NCBI GenBank assembly: GCA_017622845.1
Contig: JAGAQJ010000074.1
Span: 44,541-108,540 of the forward strand
From: Lachnospiraceae bacterium
GTDB taxonomy: Bacteria; Bacillota; Clostridia; Lachnospirales; Lachnospiraceae
Reading direction: 5' to 3'
DNA: 64,000 nt
Shown here piece after piece: positions 26,885-35,776 of the stretch (the first letter of the stretch is position 1; each line of letters opens with the position of its first letter). The notes beneath the pieces were generated by a model. It was given only the letters and a program-made list of their open reading frames with translations, made no database searches and had not been told where the DNA came from. Made by a program: the position numbers and the translations under genes.

Positions 26885-28678
26885 ATGGATTATTATGGAT
26901 TTTACACCGGAAAAATATTAGATGCATATGAATATTTAGGATGTCATTTTACAGAGGACGGCGCAGTGTTCCGGACATTTGCCCCGGCAGCAGTTCATAT
27001 TTCCGTGATTGGGGAATTTAATAACTGGTCGGAAGAGCCTATGCATAAGGTATATGATGGGAACTTCTGGGAGTGCACAATACCAAATGTGCAGCAGGGA
27101 ATGAAGTATAAGTACCGCATTTATAGAAGGGACGGCATGTTTATTGACCATGCAGACCCTTACGGCTTCCGGATGGAGCTGCCGCCCGATTCGGCTTCCA
27201 TAACTTGGAGAATGAACAATTACCAATGGAATGACTGCCAGTGGATGAAGAAAAGAAGCGACTGCCGGAAAGGAGCGTTAAATATCTATGAAGTTCATCT
27301 GGGGTCATGGAAAAAGAAAGCAGAGAATGCCTGGTATTCCTACGCTGAAATAGCCGAACCGCTGATTTCCTATGTAAAAGAGAACGGATACAATTATATT
27401 GAACTTATGCCGATAGCAGAACACCCATGCGATAATTCATGGGGATATCAGCAGACAGGCTTTTACAGTCCAACGGCACGCTACGGTACACCGGACGAAC
27501 TGCGCTTTTTCATTGATTATGCCCACCAGAATAACGTAGGCGTTATTTTAGATTTTGTACCGGTCCATTTTGCCGTAGATGGGTATGCATTGACGGAATA
27601 TGACGGAACTGCATTATATGAATATCCGCATAGCGATGTAGGGTCAAATGAGTGGGGAAGCAGAAATTTTAATCATTCCAGAGGCGAGGTTCAGAGCTTC
27701 TTACAGTCATGCGCCTGTTACTGGCTTAAGGAATTTCATTTTGACGGTCTGCGGATTGATGCGCTCAGCAATATGATATACTGGCAGGGAAACAAGCAGC
27801 GCGGCATGAATGAGAGAGCTGTCGGATTTATCAGGCATATGAATGCATCCTTGAAGGCTATGGATTCCTCAATTATGCTGATTGCAGAGGATTCAACAGC
27901 TTATGAGGGGGTTACGAGGCCGGCAGACAAGGGCGGTCTTGGATTTGATTATAAATGGGATATGGGCTGGATGAATGATACCCTGTCATATTTTCAGACT
28001 CACCCCTATGACAGAAAAAAAGATTACCACAAATTAACCTTTTCCATGATGTATTTTGGCAGTGAAAATTTCTTGATGCCGTTTTCACATGATGAAGTTG
28101 TCCACGGAAAAGCAACCATACTGCAGAAGATGCATGGTCAATATGAAGAAAAGTTTCCGCAGGCAAGGGCTTTATATATGTATATGTACGCACATCCGGG
28201 CAAGAAATTGAATTTTATGGGAAATGAAATCGGACAGCTTCGTGAATGGGACGAAAAAAGGGAGCAGGACTGGGATATTGTCAAATATCCGATACATCAT
28301 TCCTTTTCAAGATATATGAAAGACCTGTGTATGATTTATCAAAACAATCCTGCACTGTACGAATGGGACTATGAAAAAGAAGGATTTGAATGGATAGACT
28401 GCCATCAGGAAGATAAATGCATCTATGTATTTGAACGAAGAAGTAAAAAACAGAGAATCCTCGTAATCTTTAATTTTTCGGATAAAGACCAGATATACAA
28501 GCTGGCAGTAAAAGATGCTGATTGTCTGGAATTAATGATTGCCAGCGATAATGAGATATATGGCGGCTCTGGGAAGTATCCGGCGAAAACAGTTCTGAAA
28601 CTGGAAGAAGGAGGAGCAGATGTGGAAGTAAGCGCTTTTACCGGATTCATGTATGCAATCAGGCAGTTTTCTGCTTAG
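26885..28678 (+). CDS. glgB: 1,4-alpha-glucan branching enzyme
   Basis: The GH13 enzyme puts alpha-1,6 branches into glycogen. The 597-residue protein has an N-terminal CBM48 domain (about 15-110) and then the catalytic barrel. The nucleophile is in FDGLRIDAL, the acid in LIAEDSTAY, and FSHDEVVHG follows as the third conserved region. It lacks the extra N1 module of long branching enzymes. AAGGAG at 26872-26877 sets the start. No other glycogen genes are near, so it stands alone beside a TetR regulator. Confidence 0.94.
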   Translation: MDYYGFYTGKILDAYEYLGCHFTEDGAVFRTFAPAAVHISVIGEFNNWSEEPMHKVYDGNFWECTIPNVQQGMKYKYRIYRRDGMFIDHADPYGFRMELPPDSASITWRMNNYQWNDCQWMKKRSDCRKGALNIYEVHLGSWKKKAENAWYSYAEIAEPLISYVKENGYNYIELMPIAEHPCDNSWGYQQTGFYSPTARYGTPDELRFFIDYAHQNNVGVILDFVPVHFAVDGYALTEYDGTALYEYPHSDVGSNEWGSRNFNHSRGEVQSFLQSCACYWLKEFHFDGLRIDALSNMIYWQGNKQRGMNERAVGFIRHMNASLKAMDSSIMLIAEDSTAYEGVTRPADKGGLGFDYKWDMGWMNDTLSYFQTHPYDRKKDYHKLTFSMMYFGSENFLMPFSHDEVVHGKATILQKMHGQYEEKFPQARALYMYMYAHPGKKLNFMGNEIGQLREWDEKREQDWDIVKYPIHHSFSRYMKDLCMIYQNNPALYEWDYEKEGFEWIDCHQEDKCIYVFERRSKKQRILVIFNFSDKDQIYKLAVKDADCLELMIASDNEIYGGSGKYPAKTVLKLEEGGADVEVSAFTGFMYAIRQFSA

Positions 28679-28748
28679 AGCGTTTTCTGCCATCTGTACG
28701 CTTCAAGCGCGCTCTGGCGTTTTTTCTTAAATTGGTTAAAAAATAAAA

Positions 28749-28784
28749 CTGCCGTTTCACAATTTTATAAACGTGAAGCGGCAG
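28749..28784 (-). terminator. terminator of the tRNA-Trp transcript
   Basis: On the minus strand a 12-bp stem (GTGAAACGGCAG with CTGCCGCTTCAC, one G-U pair) is followed by a T-rich tract at 28741-28748. It lies 20 bases beyond the tRNA. Confidence 0.8.
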
Positions 28785-28803
28785 CCTGTTCTCAAAACAA
28801 AAA

Positions 28804-28874
28804 CAGGGGCAGCAAGAATCGAACTCGCGTTAACGGTTTTGGAGACCGCTGTTCTACCGCTGAACTATGCCCCT
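28804..28874 (-). tRNA. trnW: tRNA-Trp (CCA anticodon)
   Basis: The reverse strand folds into a full cloverleaf. The acceptor arm is AGGGGCA/TGCCCCT, the anticodon loop CTCCAAA gives CCA, and the T-arm loop contains TTCGATT. The 3' CCA end is not encoded. Confidence 0.95.
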
Positions 28875-28969
28875 ATAATCAGCCTGTGTAAACTTCTCAC
28901 TCGCTGACGAACTATAGTATAACACATACCAATATAAAATTGCAAGCATAAATTTAAAAAAATAAAAAA

Positions 28970-29191
28970 TTATTTTTCCCTCTTGGCAGCTTTTTTTAGT
29001 TGATCCTGAACGATATATCTTTTCACGGTTCTTTCTGTATGTGAGAAAATGACATACATGATTTCGTCAAGATTTAATCCGGATTCAAATGCATTTTGCA
29101 GTGCGCTGTCCAGACCTGATTGCAGAAGCTCTGCATCGAAAGCAGCAGCAGACGGGTTTAATGTGGAACGGTCGTCATTAAATATACTCAT
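28970..29191 (-). CDS. small conserved protein of unknown function
   Basis: The 73-residue product starts MSIFNDDRSTLNPS and is acidic at the N-terminus and basic at the C-terminus (QLKKAAKREK). AAAGGAG lies eight bases ahead of the ATG at 29191, so the shorter start is preferred over an in-frame one ten codons upstream. It appears helical throughout, and no motif is recognised. The terminator and tRNA-Trp follow on the same strand. Confidence 0.6.
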   Translation of the reverse strand: MSIFNDDRSTLNPSAAAFDAELLQSGLDSALQNAFESGLNLDEIMYVIFSHTERTVKRYIVQDQLKKAAKREK

Positions 29192-29254
29192 GAAAATACT
29201 CCTTTCAAGCCTCGAATACATTAATTATAGCAATATACTGCCTGTGAGTCAATG

Positions 29255-29295
29255 GTAACAGTTCAGCCATATGGATTATTTGTAACAGTTCAGCC
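29255..29295. repeat. dispersed palindromic repeat, two left ends in tandem
   Basis: GTAACAGTTCAGCC occurs at 29255-29268 and again at 29282-29295, in the same orientation, 27 bases apart. No right end is found here. Confidence 0.75.
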
Positions 29296-29301
29296 AATGA
29301 G

Positions 29302-29351
29302 ATATGCAAAATAGATATTTAATTGACACTATTTTGCATATAGCGTATAAT
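29302..29351 (+). promoter_or_regulatory. consensus promoter with a 13-bp perfect inverted repeat
   Basis: TTGACA (29323-29328) and TATAAT (29346-29351) match the sigma-A consensus exactly with a 17-base spacer. ATATGCAAAATAG (29302-29314) and its exact complement (29329-29341) flank the -35 box, so a bound dimer would block RNA polymerase. The downstream helix-turn-helix gene is the first candidate for the binding protein. Confidence 0.85.
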
Positions 29352-29420
29352 TATAATAAATATCCATGCCGTTAGCTGATAAAAAAATATTCAGGGCATT
29401 GGGCAAAATGGAGGAGAAAA

Positions 29421-29924
29421 ATGCCGGGATTTGAAAAAGATGCATTCTGGGCAAAAATATTGTCCATGTATGATGAAGCAAAAGAGAATCATTATCTTTT
29501 AAAACTGGACGAAGAGCAGGTTCGGGAACTGAAAGCCCTTTACATTGATCTGTACATACCGATGGAAAAGCTGGGTCATTATGATGATGAAAAGATTATG
29601 AAGAAAATGATGACAACAATTGTTTCCATATACAAGATTGATAAAGATGCGATGGGAAATTCAGGCGAGGTCGTTCAGCTTGTCAATACCGTAAAATACG
29701 ACGGCAGAAATATGTACCTTCAATTTGCCAGGATATCACCGGTTAAAATGAGACGTTTTCAGTTGGGGAAGAGCAGACAGCAGATTGCTGAAAAAATGGG
29801 TTACAGCGTATCAGCAGTGAAAAATTGTGAGGAAGCCTTTTGTGATTTGTCAAGGCAGCCGGAAAATTTAGTCAGGAAGCTTGCGAAAGCACTGGAATGT
29901 GATCCGGAAACACTGATGCAGTAG
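29421..29924 (+). CDS. helix-turn-helix (XRE-like) protein
   Basis: The 167-residue protein has a helical N-terminal domain of no known family (1-100) and a C-terminal Cro/C1-type helix-turn-helix (about 115-167; SRQQIAEKMGYSVSAVKNCE, then LVRKLAKALECD). A DNA-binding domain at the C-terminus is less common. GGAGG at 29410-29414 precedes the ATG. It stands behind a perfect promoter and operator-like repeat, and ahead of a CheC-like gene with 21 bases between them. Confidence 0.8.
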   Translation: MPGFEKDAFWAKILSMYDEAKENHYLLKLDEEQVRELKALYIDLYIPMEKLGHYDDEKIMKKMMTTIVSIYKIDKDAMGNSGEVVQLVNTVKYDGRNMYLQFARISPVKMRRFQLGKSRQQIAEKMGYSVSAVKNCEEAFCDLSRQPENLVRKLAKALECDPETLMQ

Positions 29925-29945
29925 GAAGAAATGGAGGTTTAGCGA

Positions 29946-30566
29946 ATGAGTAATTACGTATTTTCGCCGATGGAGATTGACGCTATAGGAGAAATATCCA
30001 ATATATGTCTTGGAAGCTCGGCATCAACGCTTAGCATGCTGGTGCGGCAAACAGTGGAAATTACACCGCCAAGGGTTGAAATTATAGAGAAGAGCGAATA
30101 TACCAAAAATGTTTCGTCAAAAAAGGTTTTTGTGAAGGTCAATTATGTAGAGGGTGTAAAGGGATGCAGTATCCTGATGCTTGAGGAGCAGGATGCCAAG
30201 GTGATAGCAGACTTAATGATGGGAAGCGACGGACAGGGAGACTTTGCCAGGATGGAGCTGGGCGATCTTCATATCAGTGCGGTTTCGGAAGCAATGAATC
30301 AGATGATGGGGGCAGCGGCGACTGCCATGAGTGTCATGCTGGAGAGAAGAACCGATATCTCTACTCCGGAGGCGGAATTCATGGAGGATGGAGAGTATCT
30401 GGCATGTGTATTTCCTGATGATGACAAGTTTGTGAAGGTTGGCTTTAAGATTCAGATAGGGGACATTATCAGCAGTCCTGTGGTGCAGCTCTATCCGCAT
30501 GATCTCGGTAAGGCAATCAGTGATTTGTTCCTAATCAAGAAAGCCAGGGAAAAGGGACAGCAATAG
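29946..30566 (+). CDS. CheC/FliY-type CheY-P phosphatase-like protein
   Basis: The 206-residue protein has the two pseudo-symmetric active-site motifs of the CheC/FliY/CheX family: EISNICLGSSA (Glu16, Asn19) and SEAMNQMMGAAATA (near 114-127). These would take phosphate from CheY-P and so adapt flagellar switching. The C-terminal SpoA/FliN domain of FliY is absent. It lies away from a main flagellar operon, together with an HTH protein and a YihY protein. GGAGG is close ahead of the ATG. Confidence 0.82.
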   Translation: MSNYVFSPMEIDAIGEISNICLGSSASTLSMLVRQTVEITPPRVEIIEKSEYTKNVSSKKVFVKVNYVEGVKGCSILMLEEQDAKVIADLMMGSDGQGDFARMELGDLHISAVSEAMNQMMGAAATAMSVMLERRTDISTPEAEFMEDGEYLACVFPDDDKFVKVGFKIQIGDIISSPVVQLYPHDLGKAISDLFLIKKAREKGQQ

Positions 30567-30569
30567 CCG

Positions 30570-31574
30570 ATGCATAAGAAAAAGAAACGGGTGACCGGTA
30601 AGAAAATCAGAAAAATATATGAAATATCTTACAGCTTTGTGAGAAAAATCAAATATGACCACGTGTCCTCATTTGCAGGGCACGCGGCTTTGTTTTTATT
30701 AATGTCGCTTTTTCCGATGGCGATGTTCTGCATATCCATGTTCAGCTATCTGCCGTTTGATACAACACGTTTTTCAGGATATCTGCTTTCCGTGATTCCG
30801 GAGGGCTTTACTCCGCTTCTGAACCAGATTTTGGCGGAGGCATATGCAGAGAGCACTGCGATGGTAAAGTCCTTTACAATTGTTGTCATGCTTTTTTGTG
30901 CGTCCAAGGGAGTGTATGCAGTTATCATCGGAATGAATGCAGTATATGGCATCCGGGAGACCAGGGGAATGGTGCTGTTATATGCGCTCGCTATAAGCTA
31001 TGTAGTGTTTTTCTTTGCTGCGATAGGTCTTATGATGGTACTCATCGTTCTGGGAAATCACATTTTTGACTGGATTCTTGGGTTTATTCCTGCTCTTGCA
31101 GTGTTTGATAATATTTTCCGGTATGGAAAATATCTCTGCATGCTGGTAGTTTTGATTGTATTTTTCCTGTTGATTTATATGAATGTGCCAAACAGAAAAT
31201 CAAAGCTCCGTTATGAGTTTCCCGGCGCATTTTTCTCAACGATTGCATGGCTGGTATTTTCATGGGCATTTTCCTTTTATATCAGTAATTTTGCTAATTA
31301 TTCTGTTACATATGGAAGCCTTGCAACCATTGTCGTCTTTATTCTGTGGCTGTATGGAACCATGAATATTATATTTGTCGGGGCTGAAATGAATGTGGTG
31401 CTCCGCAAGTTTGCAGAATACGGTTATAATTACAACAGAGCGTATGCATACTATAAGGACAAGTATCATGGTGATTTGTCAAGGCAGAGCGAGATTGTCA
31501 TAAAGCTCAGGGCAAAAAGGAGAGCAGACAGAAGAGAACGTGAGAAAAATCGAGAAGAAGCAATGAATAAATAG
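30570..31574 (+). CDS. YihY/BrkB-family inner membrane protein
   Basis: The 334-residue protein has six predicted membrane helices and the family pattern (HAALFLLMSLFPMAMF near 31, NRKSKLRYEFPGAFF near 210, and YGSLATIVVFILWLY near 250). The ends are strongly basic (KKKKRVTGKKIRK at the start, RAKRRADRREREK at the end). The role of this family is not settled. It starts 3 bases after the CheC-like gene. The stop codon lies inside a hairpin shared with the convergent gene. Confidence 0.9.
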   Translation: MHKKKKRVTGKKIRKIYEISYSFVRKIKYDHVSSFAGHAALFLLMSLFPMAMFCISMFSYLPFDTTRFSGYLLSVIPEGFTPLLNQILAEAYAESTAMVKSFTIVVMLFCASKGVYAVIIGMNAVYGIRETRGMVLLYALAISYVVFFFAAIGLMMVLIVLGNHIFDWILGFIPALAVFDNIFRYGKYLCMLVVLIVFFLLIYMNVPNRKSKLRYEFPGAFFSTIAWLVFSWAFSFYISNFANYSVTYGSLATIVVFILWLYGTMNIIFVGAEMNVVLRKFAEYGYNYNRAYAYYKDKYHGDLSRQSEIVIKLRAKRRADRREREKNREEAMNK

Positions 31575-31605
31575 TGTGTGCTTATGCGCGCACTATTTAT
31601 TCATT
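31562..31605. terminator. bidirectional terminator overlapping both convergent stop codons
   Basis: A 20-bp stem with two G-U pairs (31562-31581 with 31586-31605) has a 4-base loop. The stem includes the TAG of the YihY gene and the stop codon of the SH3 gene on the other strand. Confidence 0.8.
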
Positions 31606-32016
31606 TACGACGATTACAAAGCTGGAGGAAATATATGCTTCGGCACCATCATACTGGATTTTCGTCCAGCCGTTGTTCTGAATTTCCAGAATATCAAAGG
31701 TGGTTCCTTCCTCCACGGTGTCAAGGACCTTTGCATCTTCGGAAGCAGCATCACGTATATTTACTCTGGTCGAGGTTTTTCCGCGCAGACTGCCGGAAGG
31801 CGTGTCCTCTGCAAGACTCTTGGCTTCGGGAACAGCAGCGTCAGCAGTCTGTGGCTCGTTAGGAAGATTGGATACTTCCGTAATGACGGCGGTTTCCGGT
31901 TCGGTGTTGATGATATAGCGGGGTCTTGTAACAATGCAGAATATTAAAAAGCAGATTGATACGGACATTAAGGCTATGATGGTTATCAGAATAGTATTAA
32001 TAGTTGTTTTTTTCAT
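31597..32016 (-). CDS. membrane-anchored SH3b-domain protein
   Basis: The 139-residue protein has one N-terminal membrane helix (about 8-30) that serves as an uncleaved anchor. A short Pro/Glu-rich linker and one bacterial SH3 domain follow (about 78-139; STRVNIRDAASEDAKVLDTV, then GWTKIQYDGAEAYISS). It should bind the cell wall from the outside. It is convergent with the YihY gene and shares its terminator. A GAGGTGATTTC segment precedes the start. Confidence 0.82.
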   Translation of the reverse strand: MKKTTINTILITIIALMSVSICFLIFCIVTRPRYIINTEPETAVITEVSNLPNEPQTADAAVPEAKSLAEDTPSGSLRGKTSTRVNIRDAASEDAKVLDTVEEGTTFDILEIQNNGWTKIQYDGAEAYISSSFVIVVNE

Positions 32017-32210
32017 GAAATCACCTCGATGTATTTATTTCTGCACACTGCCTGCAGTAAGTGAAAACAGAGCCGGCCAGCACAGCATAATGCGTAAAGA
32101 TATCTACAGTATAGCTTATGTTATCCTGAATGGCAAGAAATCGAAGATTTGATATATTATCCTAACAATTTATTAATATTTGCGTAATAATTTTGAAGGG
32201 GATACTGTCT

Positions 32211-32254
32211 GCCGTTTTCGTCCGGATAGGAATGCATAAAAGGCTGAACGGTTG
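32211..32254. repeat. dispersed palindromic repeat, right half
   Basis: The segment GCCGTTTTCGTCCGGATAGG and the following AATGCATAAAAGGCTGAAC are identical to the 48.5-kb copy. The end reads GGCTGAACGGTTGTCAC. Confidence 0.8.
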
Positions 32255-32284
32255 TCACAAATTTAATAAAATTTGAAAATATAA

Positions 32285-32313
32285 TTGACAGATTTCCCTG
32301 TTTATGATATCAT
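32285..32313 (+). promoter_or_regulatory. promoter of tRNA-Thr
   Basis: TTGACA (32285-32290) and TATCAT (32308-32313) are 17 bases apart, and the tRNA begins 37 bases after the -10 box. Confidence 0.8.
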
Positions 32314-32349
32314 ATTTTACGGTAACAGCGGTTTGACCGTTGGTAACTG

Positions 32350-32422
32350 GCTGCTATAGCACAGTCGGTAGTGCGTCGCATTGGTAGTGCGGAGGTCACG
32401 GGTCCGATTCCCGTTAGCAGCT
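32350..32422 (+). tRNA. trnT: tRNA-Thr (GGT anticodon)
   Basis: The acceptor arm GCTGCTA/TAGCAGC, D-arm, anticodon loop TTGGTAG (anticodon GGT) and T-arm ACGGG/CCCGT with TCCGATT loop all fold. CCA is not encoded. Confidence 0.94.
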
Positions 32423-32437
32423 TTTAAGAACGGCAGA

Positions 32438-32484
32438 AATAAAGGCTTTTCGAGGAAAGATACTTCGGAAGGCTTTTATTTTTT
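32438..32484 (+). terminator. terminator of the tRNA-Thr transcript
   Basis: An 18-bp stem with four G-U pairs (32438-32455 with 32463-32480) is followed by T residues. Confidence 0.75.
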
Positions 32485-32674
32485 GGAATCTGATGCGTGA
32501 GGCGGCTTCTCCTGCCGCCTTATACAGTTGCATCGTATCACGATATCGGAGAGAATCCCGAACAGACCTATATGGGATAATAAATGATAATCCGATGATT
32601 GAATGACAGGTATCCTCATACTGGATTTACGAATGTATAGCGCCTCCGGCAATTTCCAAGCCGGAGGCGCTTTT
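32485..32674 (+). other. gene-free stretch ending in a strong terminator
   Basis: No coding region is seen between the tRNA terminator and the penicillin-binding protein gene. A small hairpin (AGGCGGC/GCCGCCT, near 32501-32521) is followed by a 12-bp perfect GC-rich hairpin at 32639-32671 with TTTT on the plus strand. The T run is on the plus side, so it either backs up the tRNA terminator or ends an unknown short plus-strand RNA. On the minus strand it may also slow read-through from the convergent gene. Confidence 0.5.
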
Positions 32675-32733
32675 GCTGGTTTAATAAAATGAAATTTTTC
32701 TATCAGATTACAGCATGCTCAACCTTGATACAA

Positions 32734-35391
32734 TCAATCTGTATCAGATGCGGGAACCACCGGCTCAACCGGAGTCTGGGCTGCCTGCGCTGCAGTTCTT
32801 TGCTGAAGCTCGAGCATCTGCTGCTGGAGAACTTCCTGCGCATTCGGCGCTGACATAAAGGTACTGTTGTGCGGACACATCTGTGTATTTTCTGTCGTAG
32901 TGTCTTCAGGAAGACCGGTAAGTGCAGTCGCAAGGTTGCTGTCCTGAAGTCTTGCAGGAATCTGCTCTACAACGGAAGCCTGTTTAAATGGACACTCCTC
33001 AGTAGCAGTAAGTCCTGAATACAGACATGTATTGGAATAATAATGCACATCACAGTATTCTGTCGGTACCGTTCCTTCGGCAAAGTATTCAGTCTTTACA
33101 CAGCCGTCACATACGCCGGCGATAGGAAGCTTGCCGGATTTTGAGCAGATGCTTGCCGTAACGATGCCGTTTGCCATCGGGAAGGACTTGTATTCAAGGT
33201 TTTCATGAATCTTTGACATAACAGCTTTCCACATTTTCTTGGAAAGATTCTTTTCGGCGGATGAAGTCATGCTGACATTGTTGTCATATCCTGTCCAGGT
33301 AGTTGCCGTATAGTAAGGCGTATATCCTGAGAACCATACATCTTTGTAATCGGAGGTCGTACCTGTCTTTCCGGCAATTGCCATGTTGCCGAAGTTTACA
33401 GAGCCGCCTGTACCTGAAGTGACAACATCGACCATGGCGCTGGTAAGGAGCCATGCCGTTGATTCCTTGATAACCTGCTTGGATTCAGGAGCAGTATTGT
33501 CAATCAGTACATTTCCGTCGTGGTCTACAATCTTTGTATAGAGCTTGGGTTTGATATAGGTGCCCTGGTTTGCGACAGCGGCATATGCAGCATTCAGCTC
33601 CATATTGGTTACGCCGTCTGTGATACCGCCAAGAGCAAGGGGCTGACCGATATCCGATACTACGGTGCCGTCGTTTTCGACACGTTTATCTACTAATGTC
33701 GTGAAACCGAAATTCAGCAGATAATCAAAACCAAGCTGGGGTGAAATCTGGGTCAGCGTTTTAACTGCTACAATATTTGCAGACTGTGCAATACCGTAAC
33801 GCAGACTCAGCAGACCTCTGTAATTACTGCCCCACCAGTTGCTGACCGGGCGTCCGCTTGCATAATTGTAAGGAGCATCGTTTTGTACATCAGCAAGTGT
33901 AAGTCCGGCACTGTCAAGGGCAGGTGCGTAGGTGGATAACACCTTAAAGGTAGAGCCGGGCTGCCTTGTCGTGTTGGAAGCCCTGTTTAGCGTACGGCTT
34001 GCTTCCTTGACGCCTCGTCCGCCTACCATGGCAACAACGCAGCCTGTCGACTGGTCTTCAACCGTGATGGATACCTGGGGCTGGGGCGTCAGTGTCACGC
34101 GCTCTCCGTCAACCTTGTCGCCCTCGGACATGACAGCATCTTTGTATTGGTCAATCGCTGCATAGGCTTCCTCCCTGGAGGAATAGAGCAGATTAAAGGA
34201 GGCGTTTTGCTCCTTGTAGAAGGATTTAAACATTTCGGTACTATGGTTTTCTTTTTCTCCGTTTGCCTTTTCAATCGTCAGAACGTAATTCAGATACCAT
34301 TTCGTATTTTCGGGATAATTTTCCTCGTTTTCATATACCTCGTCACAGATTGCCTGAATATCAGGATCCTGTGTAGTATAGATGCTCAGACCGCCGCTGT
34401 ATAAGAGCCTGTATGCCTGCGTTTCGTTGAAGCCTTTTATCTCCATAAGGTCGCTTAAAACCTGTTCCGTAACCTCGTCTACAAAGTATGTATAGACGGA
34501 ATTGGTTTCTGTCTCCTCGTTAACGGCAGCAATCCGGCTGTAGACATCGTCAGCCATTGCCTCATCGTATTCCTCCTGCGTGATGTAGCCCTGTTCTTTC
34601 ATTTTTTCAAGGACAGTATCACGCCGTTTTACATTTTCCTCAGGATGCGATATCGGATTGTATCTGGAAGGATTCTGCGTTATGGCAGCAATGACAGCGC
34701 ACTCGGAAAGCGTCAGCTGATAGGGCTGCTTATTGAAGTAGCGCGCAGACGCAGCCTTTACGCCCAGCGTATTCTGGCCAAGGTTAATGGTGTTCATGTA
34801 GATTTCAAGTATTTTTTCCTTGGACATTTTCTTTTCCAGCTCGATTGCCAGGTACTGCTCCTGAATTTTCCGCTTTATTTTTTGCATTGTGCTTTCGTTT
34901 GTCCAGTTATCAAAAACGTTATTTTTAATAACCTGCTGCGTGATGGTCGATGCACCCTGTGTAAGTCCCTTGCTCTTGATGGCGTCAACGCCCGCACGCA
35001 GGATACCCTTGATGTCAATACCGTTATGGCTGTAGAAACGCTCATCTTCAATTGCCACAAATGCGTCTGCAAGGTATTGGGGAATCATATCCATCTCTTC
35101 GGAAATTCTGTTTGAGTTGGCAGCTACCAGCTTTGCCACCTGATTTCCCTTTGCATCATAAACGATTGTGGCATAGCCCTGGGGAAGAACGGCAGCAGGG
35201 TCCACATCAGGAGCAGAACTCAGTATTCCCTTGAACATGCCGATACCAAGGCATACACCGATTACGGCTATGGACATGGCAGCAATCAGGATCAGCTTAA
35301 GCACAGACACGCCGAACATTTTTTTGAATTTTATGGTCTTTGAAGTCAGGGATTTTTGGACCTTGGATATTCCTTTTTTCCCATAATTCAT
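32734..35391 (-). CDS. class A penicillin-binding protein (transglycosylase/transpeptidase)
   Basis: The 885-residue enzyme builds peptidoglycan outside the membrane. It has a basic cytoplasmic start, one membrane helix (about 27-52), a GT51 glycosyltransferase domain (VAIEDERFYSHNGID near 112, STITQQVIKN near 147) and a transpeptidase domain. The active motifs are STFK (near 478), SAN (near 535) and KTGTT (near 670). A Cys-containing segment (CSKSGKLPIAGVCDGC) and a Gln/Ala-rich tail end the protein. It is monocistronic, with an intergenic repeat about 200 bases upstream. Confidence 0.94.
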   Translation of the reverse strand: MNYGKKGISKVQKSLTSKTIKFKKMFGVSVLKLILIAAMSIAVIGVCLGIGMFKGILSSAPDVDPAAVLPQGYATIVYDAKGNQVAKLVAANSNRISEEMDMIPQYLADAFVAIEDERFYSHNGIDIKGILRAGVDAIKSKGLTQGASTITQQVIKNNVFDNWTNESTMQKIKRKIQEQYLAIELEKKMSKEKILEIYMNTINLGQNTLGVKAASARYFNKQPYQLTLSECAVIAAITQNPSRYNPISHPEENVKRRDTVLEKMKEQGYITQEEYDEAMADDVYSRIAAVNEETETNSVYTYFVDEVTEQVLSDLMEIKGFNETQAYRLLYSGGLSIYTTQDPDIQAICDEVYENEENYPENTKWYLNYVLTIEKANGEKENHSTEMFKSFYKEQNASFNLLYSSREEAYAAIDQYKDAVMSEGDKVDGERVTLTPQPQVSITVEDQSTGCVVAMVGGRGVKEASRTLNRASNTTRQPGSTFKVLSTYAPALDSAGLTLADVQNDAPYNYASGRPVSNWWGSNYRGLLSLRYGIAQSANIVAVKTLTQISPQLGFDYLLNFGFTTLVDKRVENDGTVVSDIGQPLALGGITDGVTNMELNAAYAAVANQGTYIKPKLYTKIVDHDGNVLIDNTAPESKQVIKESTAWLLTSAMVDVVTSGTGGSVNFGNMAIAGKTGTTSDYKDVWFSGYTPYYTATTWTGYDNNVSMTSSAEKNLSKKMWKAVMSKIHENLEYKSFPMANGIVTASICSKSGKLPIAGVCDGCVKTEYFAEGTVPTEYCDVHYYSNTCLYSGLTATEECPFKQASVVEQIPARLQDSNLATALTGLPEDTTTENTQMCPHNSTFMSAPNAQEVLQQQMLELQQRTAAQAAQTPVEPVVPASDTD

Positions 35392-35597
35392 AGAGTCACC
35401 TCCGTAATAAAAAGTTGTTGATTAACATGATGTAAAAACATTATAATTGTTCCTGATATGTTTTTGCACAAGCTTTCTGATGACAGCGGAAAACTGACAG
35501 GTCTGGGTTCTGCATGGAACAATTACAAATTATCTACTCATTATACCAAATTATGTTACGTAAATAAAGGATTTTTTCTATTTATATGGTTATGCCG

Positions 35598-35690
35598 GTA
35601 ACAGTTCAGCCTTTTAATGGTTCCGAATGGGAATTTCCTCACTGCTGCCCTTCGTCCTGATTAAAATAATCCATACGGCGGAACTGTTAC
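35598..35690. repeat. dispersed palindromic repeat, complete 93-bp copy
   Basis: The left end GTAACAGTTCAGCC (35598-35611) and the right end GGCGGAACTGTTAC (35677-35690) are inverted repeats with one mismatch. It lies in the 385-base gap between the divergent penicillin-binding protein and YigZ genes; the remaining sequence is AT-rich and must contain both promoters. Confidence 0.85.
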
Positions 35691-35776
35691 TGTTATTCTA
35701 ATAATTTTTAACAGCTGTTTTACATTTTATACAGGGTTATGATATGATAATATCATATATTATGAGGAGAAGTGAG

